Source: Veillonella rogosae JCM 15642 | GTDB lineage: Bacteria > Bacillota > Negativicutes > Veillonellales > Veillonellaceae | NCBI RefSeq assembly: GCF_002959775.1 | Contig: NZ_PPCX01000002.1 | Location: 284,827-348,826 of the forward strand | Length of the DNA: 64,000 nucleotides | Direction: 5' to 3' | Shown: in pieces, positions 9,235 to 17,459 of the stretch | How the letters are laid out: each line of letters begins with the position of its first letter | Position numbering within the stretch: position 1 is the first letter of the stretch | Notes under the pieces: generated by a model | The model's database searches: none | What the model saw: the letters and a program-made list of their open reading frames with translations, nothing else | Told to the model about the DNA's origin: nothing | Made by a program: the position numbers and the translations under genes

Positions 9235-10110
9235 TTATTTATCTCCTTTCAAAAGTGGGAAACCTAATTCTTCGCGTTTAGCAAGGTATTGCTGTGCACA
9301 AATACGAGCTAATGCACGTACACGTCCGATGAAAGCTGTACGTTCGCTGATAGAAATAGCGCCACGGGAATCAAGCAAGTTGAATGTGTGGGAACATTTC
9401 AATACATAGTCGTAAGCTGGTAATACATAGCCCGCTTCGCAAACGCGTTTTGCTTCTGCTTCGTACATATCAAACAATTTGAAAAGCATATCTGTATCTG
9501 CTAATTCAAAGTTATACACGGATTGCTCAACTTCGTTGGCATGCCAAACATCACCGTATGTAACGTTTTCATTCCATTTAAGATCATATACGTTTTCTAC
9601 GCCTTGAATATACATAGCCAAACGTTCTAAACCATATGTAATTTCAACGGATACTGGTTTACAGTCGATGGAACCAACTTGTTGGAAATATGTAAACTGA
9701 GTTACTTCCATACCGTCGAGCCATACTTCCCAACCAAGGCCCCAAGCGCCCAATGTTGGAGACTCCCAGTTATCCTCAACAAAGCGGATATCGTGATCTT
9801 CAGCGTGAATGCCTAGTGCAGCCAAAGATTGTAAGTACAATTCTTGGATATTATCTGGAGATGGTTTCACGATAACTTGGAATTGATGATGTTGGAACAA
9901 ACGGTTAGGGTTATCACCATAACGACCGTCTGCTGGACGACGAGAAGGTTCTACATAACATACAGCCCATGGTTCAGGACCAATAGCATGTAAGAATGTA
10001 GCAGGGTTCATTGTACCTGCACCCTTTTCGATGTCATATGGATTTTGAACGATACAACCTTGATCGCTCCAGAATTTTTGTAGATTTAAAATAATCTCTT
10101 GAAATGTCAT
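9235..10110 (-). CDS. glyQ: Glycyl-tRNA synthetase alpha subunit
   Basis: Catalytic chain that forms glycyl-adenylate. 291 residues from the ATG preceded by GGAGG. Family text includes [50 protein letters not shown] and [20 protein letters not shown] start 18 residues earlier would begin in the leader near the terminator and was rejected. Expression is expected to follow uncharged tRNA-Gly through the T-box upstream. Confidence 0.98.
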   Translation of the reverse strand: MTFQEIILNLQKFWSDQGCIVQNPYDIEKGAGTMNPATFLHAIGPEPWAVCYVEPSRRPADGRYGDNPNRLFQHHQFQVIVKPSPDNIQELYLQSLAALGIHAEDHDIRFVEDNWESPTLGAWGLGWEVWLDGMEVTQFTYFQQVGSIDCKPVSVEITYGLERLAMYIQGVENVYDLKWNENVTYGDVWHANEVEQSVYNFELADTDMLFKLFDMYEAEAKRVCEAGYVLPAYDYVLKCSHTFNLLDSRGAISISERTAFIGRVRALARICAQQYLAKREELGFPLLKGDK

Positions 10111-10162
10111 TGCTGCCTCCACTTTACACAACCGACATAAAATCAACCATTTCGTTACAAAC

Positions 10163-10374
10163 AAAAAAGTCCCTGTAACGAAAAACGTTACAGGGACGAG
10201 TATACCCGCGGTTCCACCCTATTTGGCTTGCGCCCTCTTTTTTCTATGTTGGCCTTTACTAACAGATACCTGTGTTCCTGCCAATGCTCTACAGCGCCTT
10301 CAACCAAATGTGAGCTTACACCATCCTCACTCGCTAGAGAGGTTTACTACTCTGCTTCATCGCATATATTATAC
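10163..10374 (-). promoter_or_regulatory. Glycine T-box leader of glyQS
   Basis: The minus strand carries the T-box consensus AGGGTGGAACCGCGG (within 10201-10220). It is followed by a terminator made of a 12-base perfect stem (10169-10180 and 10186-10197) and a run of six T. Further upstream lies a folded Stem I region, with GAAGGC giving a candidate glycine specifier GGC at 10296-10298. A TATAAT box at about 10370 places transcription start just upstream. The position before glyQ settles the amino acid. Confidence 0.9.
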
Positions 10375-10418
10375 ACAATATTGTAGCAATACAGAGGGAA
10401 GAATGTCAAACTATTATT

Positions 10419-10589
10419 TTATACGCGTAAAGCTAGTTTCAACACAATAAAAAATATTGAAAAACAAACAAAAGAAGTTAAGTAAAAATCATAATGGATT
10501 GGACTACCTGTTAAAATATCATCTACTATTCCATATAAGATATTAAGTATAGCTAATACTGCAAATCCATATACTATCAATCGTCGCAT
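10419..10589 (-). CDS. Small two-helix membrane protein, family A copy 1
   Basis: 56 residues, below the usual gene-calling cut-off, with GAGAGG nine bases before the ATG. It opens MRRLIVYGFAVLAILNILYG and ends LKLALRV. The protein has two hydrophobic helices around a polar turn containing SPIHYDFY. It is clearly paralogous to the genes at 10652 and 13933, which share the IHYDF turn and the FFGILK-like second helix. Function unknown. It is the last gene of the AT-rich array before the glycine T-box. Confidence 0.75.
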   Translation of the reverse strand: MRRLIVYGFAVLAILNILYGIVDDILTGSPIHYDFYLTSFVCFSIFFIVLKLALRV

Positions 10590-10651
10590 TATATTTTCCT
10601 CTCAATAAGCTAGTAATAATATAAAATTTAACTTTAAATCAAGAAATGTAT

Positions 10652-10822
10652 TTATACTCTTAGAGCAAGTTTTAGTATACCAAAGAATATTAACCAACAA
10701 ACAAAGAATGCTCCATAAAAATCATAGTGAATTTCGGCACCAGTCATATAGTCATAAGCAATACTATATATTATTGAAATTAAGATAAATAATGCAAATG
10801 CATAAAAAAATAATTTTTTCAT
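10652..10822 (-). CDS. Small two-helix membrane protein, family A copy 2
   Basis: 56 residues from the ATG preceded by GAGGTG seven bases upstream. It starts MKKLFFYAFALFILISIIYS, has the turn YMTGAEIHYDFYGAFF and ends ILKLALRV. Two transmembrane helices are evident. It shares its C-terminal LKLALRV with copy 1 and its N-terminal KKLFFYAFALF with copy 3 at 13933. No function is recognised. Retention of three copies with intact ribosome-binding sites argues that the family is expressed. Confidence 0.75.
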   Translation of the reverse strand: MKKLFFYAFALFILISIIYSIAYDYMTGAEIHYDFYGAFFVCWLIFFGILKLALRV

Positions 10823-10827
10823 AATTT

Positions 10828-10941
10828 TCACCTCAATAGTTCCCAAAGTAGAAAAACTATTCCAATAATACTAAAAGAAACAACTATAATAATAGACAAA
10901 GAATTATTTATATCAAAATATATTTTAGATATCCCTTTCAA
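10828..10941 (-). CDS. Possible 37-residue single-helix peptide
   Basis: A short frame with a TTG start three bases after AAGGA, reading KGISKIYFDINNSLSIII and continuing as one hydrophobic helix to a WELLR end. Its stop codon overlaps the ribosome-binding region of the next gene, which would allow translational coupling. The spacing to the ribosome-binding site is short and the start is weak, so this may not be real. Confidence 0.35.
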   Translation of the reverse strand: MKGISKIYFDINNSLSIIIVVSFSIIGIVFLLWELLR

Positions 10942-10953
10942 TGTTCCTTTTTT

Positions 10954-11193
10954 TTAACGATAATAAAATATATATTCACCAACCAAAATAAGAAGTAATG
11001 TGCATAATATATTGATTTTTTCAATACCATTAATATGCTCATACATAGAATAAAGATTTAATCCACCCCATATATTACTAAATAAAAAAACAATGATAAA
11101 TTTTTTGAGATTATTACGTTGATTTTTAATTAACATATAGTTAGATAGTAGTAAACCAATTAATAAAAGTTCCATGTCTTTTATTTCTTCCAT
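10954..11193 (-). CDS. Small membrane protein, unknown
   Basis: 79 residues with at least two hydrophobic segments (MELLLIGLLLSNYMLI near the start and ILCTLLLILVGEYIF near the end) and a basic stretch KNQRNNLKK between. A second ATG six codons in has a better ribosome-binding site and may be the real start. It faintly resembles the N-terminal half of the 121-residue protein at 11962 (LLSNYML against LLSFNYLMF). No family is recognised. Confidence 0.55.
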   Translation of the reverse strand: MEEIKDMELLLIGLLLSNYMLIKNQRNNLKKFIIVFLFSNIWGGLNLYSMYEHINGIEKINILCTLLLILVGEYIFYYR

Positions 11194-11220
11194 TCAATTT
11201 TAATTTCTTAATTAGTAATA

Positions 11221-11430
11221 TTAATAATTGGTGAAATTGTCTGATTAACTATCAAACCATCAGGAATAGCAAACAAAACTCTTTAAGCCATGCTTAAATG
11301 ATGAGGACTTGACATGCAAACTCTCAAATAGAGAGTTATTTTCCAACAACTTAGAGCCAACTTGGCCAAAAGTGACTGCAATTCCACCTTATTCAAGACC
11401 TTTATAGTATGTCATATAACTTACAGTTTT
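11221..11430 (-). pseudogene. Degenerate coding remnant
   Basis: Read on the minus strand from an ATG near 11430, the sequence gives MKTVSYMTYYKGLE, then a stop, then about 43 further codons (GGIAVTFGQVGSKLLENN and onward, with FKHGLKSF) before another stop. Base composition is less AT-rich than its neighbours. It looks like the decayed end of a larger foreign gene. The source family is not recognised. Confidence 0.3.
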
Positions 11431-11433
11431 CAT

Positions 11434-11883
11434 TTAAAATGATTTATAAAGCCAATCATTTTTATCAAATCTCTTAGGTTGTTTATTTGTTATTTCATCT
11501 ATAATTAATTGTTCATCTTCTGTAAAATCATCAATAGAGGAATAAATATATAGTCTATCACCATATACTTTTTGGAGGCTATATATACTGCTATCATCAA
11601 TACTATAAGCACCATCTATATGGGTAAAACCTTTATAATTCGGTAAAATCTTAATACTACCGTTAGGTAGAGTATTAATAATTAAAATTCCATAATCTCC
11701 ATATGTATAAATATAAGGGTATTCAGCGGCAAAACCTTTAATATCTCGATTTAATCCTATTTTATATTTTTGATCAACAATAGAGTTTATAAACCACTGA
11801 TATCTAAAAGAATAACTAAAAATACCTAAAATTGATATCGATACTATAAAAGTAAGTACATAAAATAAATATTTTTTACTCAT
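11434..11883 (-). CDS. Membrane-anchored protein, family B copy 1
   Basis: 149 residues from the chosen ATG. One N-terminal hydrophobic helix (YLFYVLTFIVSISILGIFSY) is followed by a soluble domain of about 115 residues containing GLNRDIKGFAAEYPYIYTYG, NTLPNGSIKILPNYKGF and FTEDEQLIIDEITNKQP. The anchor suggests the domain faces outside the cytoplasm. It is paralogous along its whole length to the frameshifted gene at 13386-13843. No known family is recognised. It probably belongs to the same accessory system as its small neighbours. Confidence 0.65.
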   Translation of the reverse strand: MSKKYLFYVLTFIVSISILGIFSYSFRYQWFINSIVDQKYKIGLNRDIKGFAAEYPYIYTYGDYGILIINTLPNGSIKILPNYKGFTHIDGAYSIDDSSIYSLQKVYGDRLYIYSSIDDFTEDEQLIIDEITNKQPKRFDKNDWLYKSF

Positions 11884-11961
11884 TTTATAATCTTTCTCTA
11901 ACTGCTCTTCCACTAACCGAAAATGGAATATCATGAAACGTTTAAGACAATGAATGCAAGT

Positions 11962-12327
11962 CTAAATATATATCCCATAAATATACTCCATAAATATAAA
12001 TATTAAAGCGAATACTAATACAGCTAAGACAAATAATGTTAAGAAAGTACGAGTCAGAATCCATCTTCTTTTTTCATACTCCGTTAGTGTTCCAGCTTTA
12101 TTTTTACGCCACAAATTATAAGCACCTAAAATACATATTCCGAATATAAAAATTACATTAAAATCCTCAATAAATTTAGGTAAACCAATATATGATTTTA
12201 TAAGAATACATATAAAGAAATAGTTTCCAATTAATGCTAAAAGAGTTACTTTCCATGTACCCCAATATTTAAACATAAGATAGTTAAAACTTAGGAGAGA
12301 AAATATAGCTGCTATTTGTTTTTCCAT
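11962..12327 (-). CDS. Small polytopic membrane protein, unknown
   Basis: 121 residues with about four hydrophobic helices: IAAIFSLLSFNYLMF, VTLLALIGNYFFICILI, VIFIFGICILGAYNLW and a C-terminal FLTLFVLAVLVFALIFIF. A basic loop RRKNKAGTLTEYEKRRW precedes the last helix. The ribosome-binding site is weak. No family is recognised. It lies within the AT-rich array. Confidence 0.6.
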   Translation of the reverse strand: MEKQIAAIFSLLSFNYLMFKYWGTWKVTLLALIGNYFFICILIKSYIGLPKFIEDFNVIFIFGICILGAYNLWRKNKAGTLTEYEKRRWILTRTFLTLFVLAVLVFALIFIFMEYIYGIYI

Positions 12328-12392
12328 TCGTCTGCTTTCTAAGGAGATATTACAACCATAAAATAAAAGTTTAATTTAATAGCATTATTAAA

Positions 12393-12776
12393 TTAATGAA
12401 ATATAATCCATAAGATAAACATGATTCCAACTATGTATATATAATTTTCATTACGTCCATCTTTATATGTACTAGATTCCTTTTTCTGGATATTTCTAAT
12501 GAAATCTTTAAAAAAATGAATTACTAGGACTGCACCTAATGGATAAAAATAAGCATATCCAAAATTAAAGAACATATAGAATATTAAAAAAACAATTCCA
12601 GTCACTATACTTACTAAATTTGTAAATTTATATAAATGTGGGTATCGCATATTATTTACCCACTCTTGCTGCTTACGAGTTAAATTCTGTTGTAATACAT
12701 TTTTATAATACGCACGAAGATCCCAAACCAAAATAAATAATACTACTCCAAAAATATAATCAAACTTATTTATCAT
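12393..12776 (-). CDS. Small polytopic membrane protein, unknown
   Basis: 127 residues with an N-terminal helix (YIFGVVLFILVW), a basic segment NLTRKQQEWVNNMR, two central helices (VSIVTGIVFLIFYMFF and YFYPLGAVLVIHFF) and a C-terminal helix ending in MFILWIIFH. The best GGAG is 13-14 bases from the ATG, so the start is uncertain. No recognised family. AT-rich, like its neighbours. Confidence 0.6.
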   Translation of the reverse strand: MINKFDYIFGVVLFILVWDLRAYYKNVLQQNLTRKQQEWVNNMRYPHLYKFTNLVSIVTGIVFLIFYMFFNFGYAYFYPLGAVLVIHFFKDFIRNIQKKESSTYKDGRNENYIYIVGIMFILWIIFH

Positions 12777-12885
12777 TTAGCAGACTTATCTCCTGACTAG
12801 CTTTAAATAACTCTTATATAAAATAACAGTCATGTTAAATCATATTAAAATATATAATGTTTTATTCAAATAAATGGACAAAACC

Positions 12886-13338
12886 CTAACTATATAATGA
12901 CTTTAATGTTTTATAAATAGCTAGGATCATAGAAATGGATAACATCCATATAGGAACATTATTTGAATACATCCAAATAAAAGTAATAATAGAACCTATA
13001 ACCCAAACTCCCAAAAATAACCAACCATAAATACTCTTTTTCGCTATAGGTATACCAACTAATTTATTGTGAAATCCTAAAATAAATAATATACATACAA
13101 TTAATCTCGAATTATACTGATTTACCCCTCTTCTATATATCCGTCCAACAATACGACGGCCACGAATTAATGGTGTTAATAGCACTCCACCCATAACTAA
13201 TATTGGAATAATAAATCTATAGTCTATATTTGGGGCAGTTGCTTCAATAGCATTGACTGTTATTGTAATTGATAAAAGAATTGTACCAATTATTCTAAAT
13301 CTTATTAAATTTAATAACTTAACTATTCTAATCTTCAT
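12886..13338 (-). CDS. Small polytopic membrane protein, unknown
   Basis: 150 residues. It begins with a basic amphipathic segment (MKIRIVKLLNLIRFR) followed by about five hydrophobic helices. A short strongly basic loop, IRGRRIVGRIYRRG, falls near residue 60-75 and probably faces the cytoplasm. No family is recognised. It lies between the frameshifted family B copy and the 127-residue gene. Confidence 0.6.
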   Translation of the reverse strand: MKIRIVKLLNLIRFRIIGTILLSITITVNAIEATAPNIDYRFIIPILVMGGVLLTPLIRGRRIVGRIYRRGVNQYNSRLIVCILFILGFHNKLVGIPIAKKSIYGWLFLGVWVIGSIITFIWMYSNNVPIWMLSISMILAIYKTLKSLYS

Positions 13339-13385
13339 ATATTATTATCCAATTTCACTTATTTATAAAATTTACGTTTCATAAA

Positions 13386-13843
13386 TCAGTAGGATCTAGT
13401 AACCCAAGTATCACGATCATATCTTGGTTTGGAATCCTTCTTTGTTATCTCAGATATAATCTTTCTTTCATCCTCTGAAAATTGATCAATACTCTCTAGA
13501 ATTATAAGTTCATCACCATATGCTCTTTGCAAAGACTCTAAATTACCATCTCTGGAGATTCAAATGTTTTACTAAAACCTTTATGATTTGGAATGATACG
13601 TACTGTACCATAAGGTAATACGTTAACAACAACTATTCCGAAATCACCATTAGAATATATATATGGAAAATCTGTAGCAAAACCAGTCATATTTTTGTTT
13701 AGCCCTATTTGTTTTTCTCCATCTACAAGAGATGTTATAAAGATTTTGTATGAATTAATTCTAAGGCCAAGAAAAAGTAAAATAATCAACACTAATCCTA
13801 AAAAAGATATAAAGGTTATTTTTAAGATCTTTCTAGAGAGCAT
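13386..13843 (-). pseudogene. Membrane-anchored protein, family B copy 2, frameshifted
   Basis: The first frame (13538-13843) has the same layout as the gene at 11434: an N-terminal helix, then GLNKNMTGFATDFPYIYSNG and LPYGTVRIIPNHKGF. It stops after a short aberrant tail. The missing C-terminal third continues in another minus-strand frame from about 13548, starting DGNLESLQRAYGDELIIL, with FSEDERKIISEITKK and a stop at 13386. A single base loss or gain near 13545-13560 explains it. It may be a true pseudogene, a recent inactivation or a sequencing error. Confidence 0.75.
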
Positions 13844-13932
13844 AATAACTCCTTAATTCATTAGATGTAAATACGAAAGGTATATTAGTAACTTTATTAC
13901 TGTAAGGTTTTCATAATTTAAATTAACACTAT

Positions 13933-14112
13933 TTATATGCCTAAAATTGCTTTCAATATGCCAAAGAATATTAACCAACTAACAAATCCAGCACCAAAAA
14001 AATCATAGTGGATTTCGGCACCGATCATATAATCATACGCCATTCCATATATAATTGAAGTCAATGAAAATAATGCAAATGCATAGAAAAATAATTTTTT
14101 TATAGTAACCAT
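13933..14112 (-). CDS. Small two-helix membrane protein, family A copy 3
   Basis: 59 residues starting MVTIKKLFFYAFALFSLTSI, with the turn MIGAEIHYDFFGAGF and a second helix ending ILKAILGI. Nearly every position of the turn and second helix matches the copy at 10652. The ribosome-binding site (TAGGT, about ten bases away) is weak. It stands next to a family B gene, so the A and B families are paired at least here, and B also occurs upstream of the other A copies. Confidence 0.7.
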   Translation of the reverse strand: MVTIKKLFFYAFALFSLTSIIYGMAYDYMIGAEIHYDFFGAGFVSWLIFFGILKAILGI

Positions 14113-14222
14113 TTTAATTTTACCTAACAAATAAAAAGAACAAATTTAAAAATATTATCTTTACTCCATACAGTTTTATATAGGAATGTAGTAATTTAAT
14201 ATACTATAAACATTTTATCTAA

Positions 14223-14582
14223 TTACTGATTTTTTATTTGCTCTAAAGCTAATAAATCAACATCGTTATAAACTAATGTCAATAAATTATAGTTTTGATC
14301 TATTGAAAATGTTCCTTTAAGGCCACCTGCATCAACAAATGAGTAAGTACTATCATCAATTTTATAGAACTTACTTTCTAAGGGTACAAAATATTTGTTT
14401 AATGCTAATCCGACCTTCTCTGCCTCTTCTTCAGAACATCCTAAAACATCTTGTACACGTTTAAAGTATGGCTTGTAAACATTTTCTATTCTGTCTTCTA
14501 TTATTTTATTTGTTTTTTTATATGTCTTAAATCTATAGATTAGATATAAGATAGCTAGTAATAAAGCAAGATTCTCTTTCAT
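14223..14582 (-). CDS. Membrane-anchored protein, unknown
   Basis: 119 residues with GGAG just upstream. A short N-terminal helix (NLALLLAILYLIYRF) is followed by a basic stretch KTYKKTNK and a soluble domain containing DVLGCSEEEAEKVGLALNKY and a beta-rich end (STYSFVDAGGLKGTFSI). One anchor plus an alpha/beta domain suggests a peripheral membrane or surface role. No family is recognised. It is the first gene of the small-protein array in transcription order. Confidence 0.6.
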   Translation of the reverse strand: MKENLALLLAILYLIYRFKTYKKTNKIIEDRIENVYKPYFKRVQDVLGCSEEEAEKVGLALNKYFVPLESKFYKIDDSTYSFVDAGGLKGTFSIDQNYNLLTLVYNDVDLLALEQIKNQ

Positions 14583-14665
14583 AAGCTCCTCTAAAAATAT
14601 ACTAATATTTCAGTATATAAGGAATAGACTTAAATAAATCATTATAGTTATATAAATAAATTGTA

Positions 14666-14708
14666 AACCACCTACCAAAGATAATCAAATCATCTTTGAT
14701 AGGTGGTT
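14666..14708 (-). terminator. Terminator after the M20 gene
   Basis: AACCACCTA (14666-14674) pairs with TAGGTGGTT (14700-14708), and the stem extends inward through CAAAGAT/ATCTTTG. It lies just after the stop of the M20 gene. Confidence 0.7.
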
Positions 14709-14712
14709 CATT

Positions 14713-16023
14713 TTATTCACCCTTAGCAATACGGTCTAAGAGTTCAATATAACTTTGTTTGTTTAATGCTGGTGTAAAGTTGTCTAATACATCTTTAGCA
14801 CCTACAGCATCATCGTATAATAAGTCTACGATTGTCATAGCCAATGCTTGTGCTGTTTTGATGTATGCTACATCAGGTACAGAGATTTCGTATTCTGCGC
14901 TGTGCAGTACACCATTAATACAGCCAACCCAAGGATGGATGACAGGCATCAAGTGAGATACGTCGCCCATATCGGTACTTGCCGTCATGTGCTCTCCTTG
15001 AAATACATTTTCTTCACCAAATAATGGATTAGAGTTTTGCCGTAACATTTCGTTCATACGAGCATCGTTTCTCATCGGTAAGTAACCTGGCAAATCATTA
15101 ATAACGCAAGTGGCTCCTACTGCGTCGCCACCAGCCTTTAACGCGCGGTTTACACGATGGTTGCCATTTACGATGGCCTCAATATTAGAGGCACGAACGT
15201 AACTTTCAACTTGAACATAGTCAGGCACACAGTTAACCAATGTACCGCCTTGGTTGATGATCGGATGGAATCTGAAATAGTCGCTTTCTTTGAAAGTTTC
15301 ACGAATGGAGTTCACCCCCATAACACCCATTAAGGCAGCATTAAGTGCATTAATCCCTTCGTGAGGAGCCGCTGCTGCATGTGCTACTTTACCATGGTAT
15401 TCGATCAATTTAGCAACAAAACCATTAGATGTACTACCTAGGCCCATTTCCCCTGCCGGAGTTTTAGCCGTTTCTACATGCATTTGCATAGCCATGTCAA
15501 TATCGTCAAAAGCACCTTCGTAAATAAGTTGTTGTTTACCGCCCATATATTTAATCTTGCCTTGTTCACGCAATTTATTGCGGTAATCAACTTCGATCAT
15601 TTCTTCGGCTGGAACAGCAAATAAAACTACATCGCCAGCGAGTTCATCCATAACAGATTGCAAGCCCATAGCTACGGCAAACATATTGGTAATTTGAATA
15701 TTATGACCACAGCAATGTGCTGCACCCGTTAAATCATCAGCACGAGGATGGCGCGGACAAAGAATGGCATCTAGTTCACCGATCATAGCAACTGTATATT
15801 TGCTATCACGGCCTTTCATACGACCTTTTACGCCAGTAAGAGCGTGTTCAGTAGTATAGGAAATGCCGAGCTCATCAAACATATCCCGTACTTTCTTAGA
15901 GGTCTTTACCTCTTTGTAACCGAGTTCAGGCTCAGCCATAATAGACTCAGCTATTTCACGTAAACGTGGTTGTGCTGCAACGATAGCCTCACAAACCCTT
16001 TGTTTTACTTCTTCCTTTGTCAT
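14713..16023 (-). CDS. M20-family amidohydrolase (AbgB/p-aminobenzoyl-glutamate hydrolase-like)
   Basis: 436-residue cytoplasmic metallopeptidase of the M20 amidohydrolase group, which hydrolyses N-acyl amino acids or short peptide conjugates. Seen: AEPELGYKEVKTSKKV near 30-45, GELDAI near 82, AAHCCGHNIQ carrying the metal-binding Cys-Gly-His, AEEMIEVDYRNK near 147 and LPGYLPMRNDARM in the dimerisation part. The two genes upstream encode a membrane protein pair, so an imported conjugate is a plausible substrate. The exact substrate cannot be read from sequence. Confidence 0.85.
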   Translation of the reverse strand: MTKEEVKQRVCEAIVAAQPRLREIAESIMAEPELGYKEVKTSKKVRDMFDELGISYTTEHALTGVKGRMKGRDSKYTVAMIGELDAILCPRHPRADDLTGAAHCCGHNIQITNMFAVAMGLQSVMDELAGDVVLFAVPAEEMIEVDYRNKLREQGKIKYMGGKQQLIYEGAFDDIDMAMQMHVETAKTPAGEMGLGSTSNGFVAKLIEYHGKVAHAAAAPHEGINALNAALMGVMGVNSIRETFKESDYFRFHPIINQGGTLVNCVPDYVQVESYVRASNIEAIVNGNHRVNRALKAGGDAVGATCVINDLPGYLPMRNDARMNEMLRQNSNPLFGEENVFQGEHMTASTDMGDVSHLMPVIHPWVGCINGVLHSAEYEISVPDVAYIKTAQALAMTIVDLLYDDAVGAKDVLDNFTPALNKQSYIELLDRIAKGE

Positions 16024-16038
16024 ACGGCTAATCAGCTC

Positions 16039-16500
16039 CTAAATTAAACCTTCTAAGTGAAGTACGAATTGTGCTAATGCTGTTGCACAGATGAAAGTAC
16101 CTGCTGTTACTGCTAATGCAACTGGAATAATACGCCAAGACAAGCGGCGGAAAGCGCCGAGGTCTTTACCTAAGGATAGACCTGCATAAGCAAGTACAGG
16201 TGTTGTAGTAGCAAGGAATGTTACTTGGCTAGTTTTAGCGATAATCCATTCTTGACCAGGCATACCAGGTAAGGATGCAAGAACGCCAACTAGAGATACC
16301 CAGAATACCATTGGCAATTTATTCGCATATGGCAAGTAAGAAATCATTGCACCAATAGTAGCAAGACCTGCTAATACGGCAACGCCGATTAAGCTATCCC
16401 CAAATAGGTGTTTACCGTCCATTACGTTACCTACTGCAGTAATGATAGCAGCAATACAGATAACGATAACAAATTGTGTAATTTTTTCGCTTTTACTCAT
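16039..16500 (-). CDS. Membrane protein, second half of a DUF3100-type pair
   Basis: 153 residues with about four to five transmembrane helices (FVIVICIAAIITAVGNVM, SLIGVAVLAGLATIGAMI, VFWVSLVGVLASLPG, IIPVALAVTAGTFICATAL). Its ATG overlaps the stop of the larger membrane gene by 8 bases, which indicates translational coupling and probably one complex. It precedes the M20 hydrolase by 15 bases. The arrangement resembles a two-part transporter, but the substrate and mechanism are not known. Confidence 0.6.
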   Translation of the reverse strand: MSKSEKITQFVIVICIAAIITAVGNVMDGKHLFGDSLIGVAVLAGLATIGAMISYLPYANKLPMVFWVSLVGVLASLPGMPGQEWIIAKTSQVTFLATTTPVLAYAGLSLGKDLGAFRRLSWRIIPVALAVTAGTFICATALAQFVLHLEGLI

Positions 16501-17296
16501 GACGTGCTGCCTCCTCTGCTAAATCTTGTTCACGTGTACGACCAGTAAAGAAGTTGTAAGATTTTTCCATTACTGGTAAGGAAATAAATAGACCAAAGTA
16601 TACGCCTAATACTGTAGTCAACAAGTTTGCTGCCCCAGCGAGTGCCATAATTTGTTGTTCAAACTCAGGGTATACTGCAACGATAGGCGCGGTAGCAGCG
16701 GCCATCATACTAGCACTACCTACGCCAGCGCCCATGGCAAGTGCTAAAGGATGGAACCAACCAGATTGAGCTAACATACCTGCTAATACGGAGGACCACA
16801 TAGCACCGATAAGAACGCCACAGATGTACATGCCCATAACACCACGACCCTCTGGAGAGCTAAAGCCGAATTTGTCGATGATGATCGCTACGTTTGGCTC
16901 ACGGTCTACAGAGTAACAAGCACCTACTGCTTCACGGCGCATGCCAACTAACAAAGCTACTGGTAAACCGAAGATGATAGTACCGAAGAAGTGACCAAGT
17001 TCTTGTAATAATAATGCCCAACCAGCACTTGTTAGAATACCTAGATTTGGACCGATACCAAGACCTACTTTTACCATCAAGATCATAACGGCAATACCGA
17101 TATAATCAGCGGATTTTTCCATTTGTTCAATTGTAAGAATCTTGAACTTAGGAATAGAAATTAATAAACCTAGAATCAATGTGTACAATAATGGTAATAG
17201 TACAACAGGACCTAGTTTCTTGATGCCCACATATTCAGCGGCTACGGTTAATACGAGCGCTAAAAAGTGGATTTTGAGATTACCCAAAAGCTGCAT
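16493..17296 (-). CDS. DUF3100-family membrane protein
   Basis: 267 residues with about seven hydrophobic segments, a conserved-looking cytoplasmic stretch REAVGACYSVDREPNVAI, and small-residue helices (LALAMGAGVGSASMMAAATA) like those of transporters. I assign DUF3100 from memory of the text and order. GGGAGG lies before the ATG. It opens a three-gene unit with the coupled small membrane gene and the M20 hydrolase, which suggests uptake followed by hydrolysis. Confidence 0.6.
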   Translation of the reverse strand: MQLLGNLKIHFLALVLTVAAEYVGIKKLGPVVLLPLLYTLILGLLISIPKFKILTIEQMEKSADYIGIAVMILMVKVGLGIGPNLGILTSAGWALLLQELGHFFGTIIFGLPVALLVGMRREAVGACYSVDREPNVAIIIDKFGFSSPEGRGVMGMYICGVLIGAMWSSVLAGMLAQSGWFHPLALAMGAGVGSASMMAAATAPIVAVYPEFEQQIMALAGAANLLTTVLGVYFGLFISLPVMEKSYNFFTGRTREQDLAEEAARHE

Positions 17297-17429
17297 AATG
17301 ACCTCCCATATAACATATAATATAAATATTATTTCATTATAAATAATATATATTTATATAGTCAACTACGAATGTACATTTGTCTATTACTATTATATTT
17401 TTTCATATGTAACCATAGATACAGAAAAA

Positions 17430-17451
17430 GCACCAAGATTATGCTTGGTGC
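17430..17451 (-). terminator. Terminator after recO
   Basis: GCACCAAG (17430-17437) and CTTGGTGC (17444-17451) form a hairpin 9 bases downstream of the recO stop codon, with A-run before and T-rich sequence after in the minus direction. Confidence 0.75.
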
Positions 17452-17459
17452 CTTTATAT

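Noticed and set aside
10223..10450. 75-codon plus-strand frame over the glycine T-box
   Set aside because: Entirely explained by the T-box leader on the other strand and the 56-residue gene at 10419.
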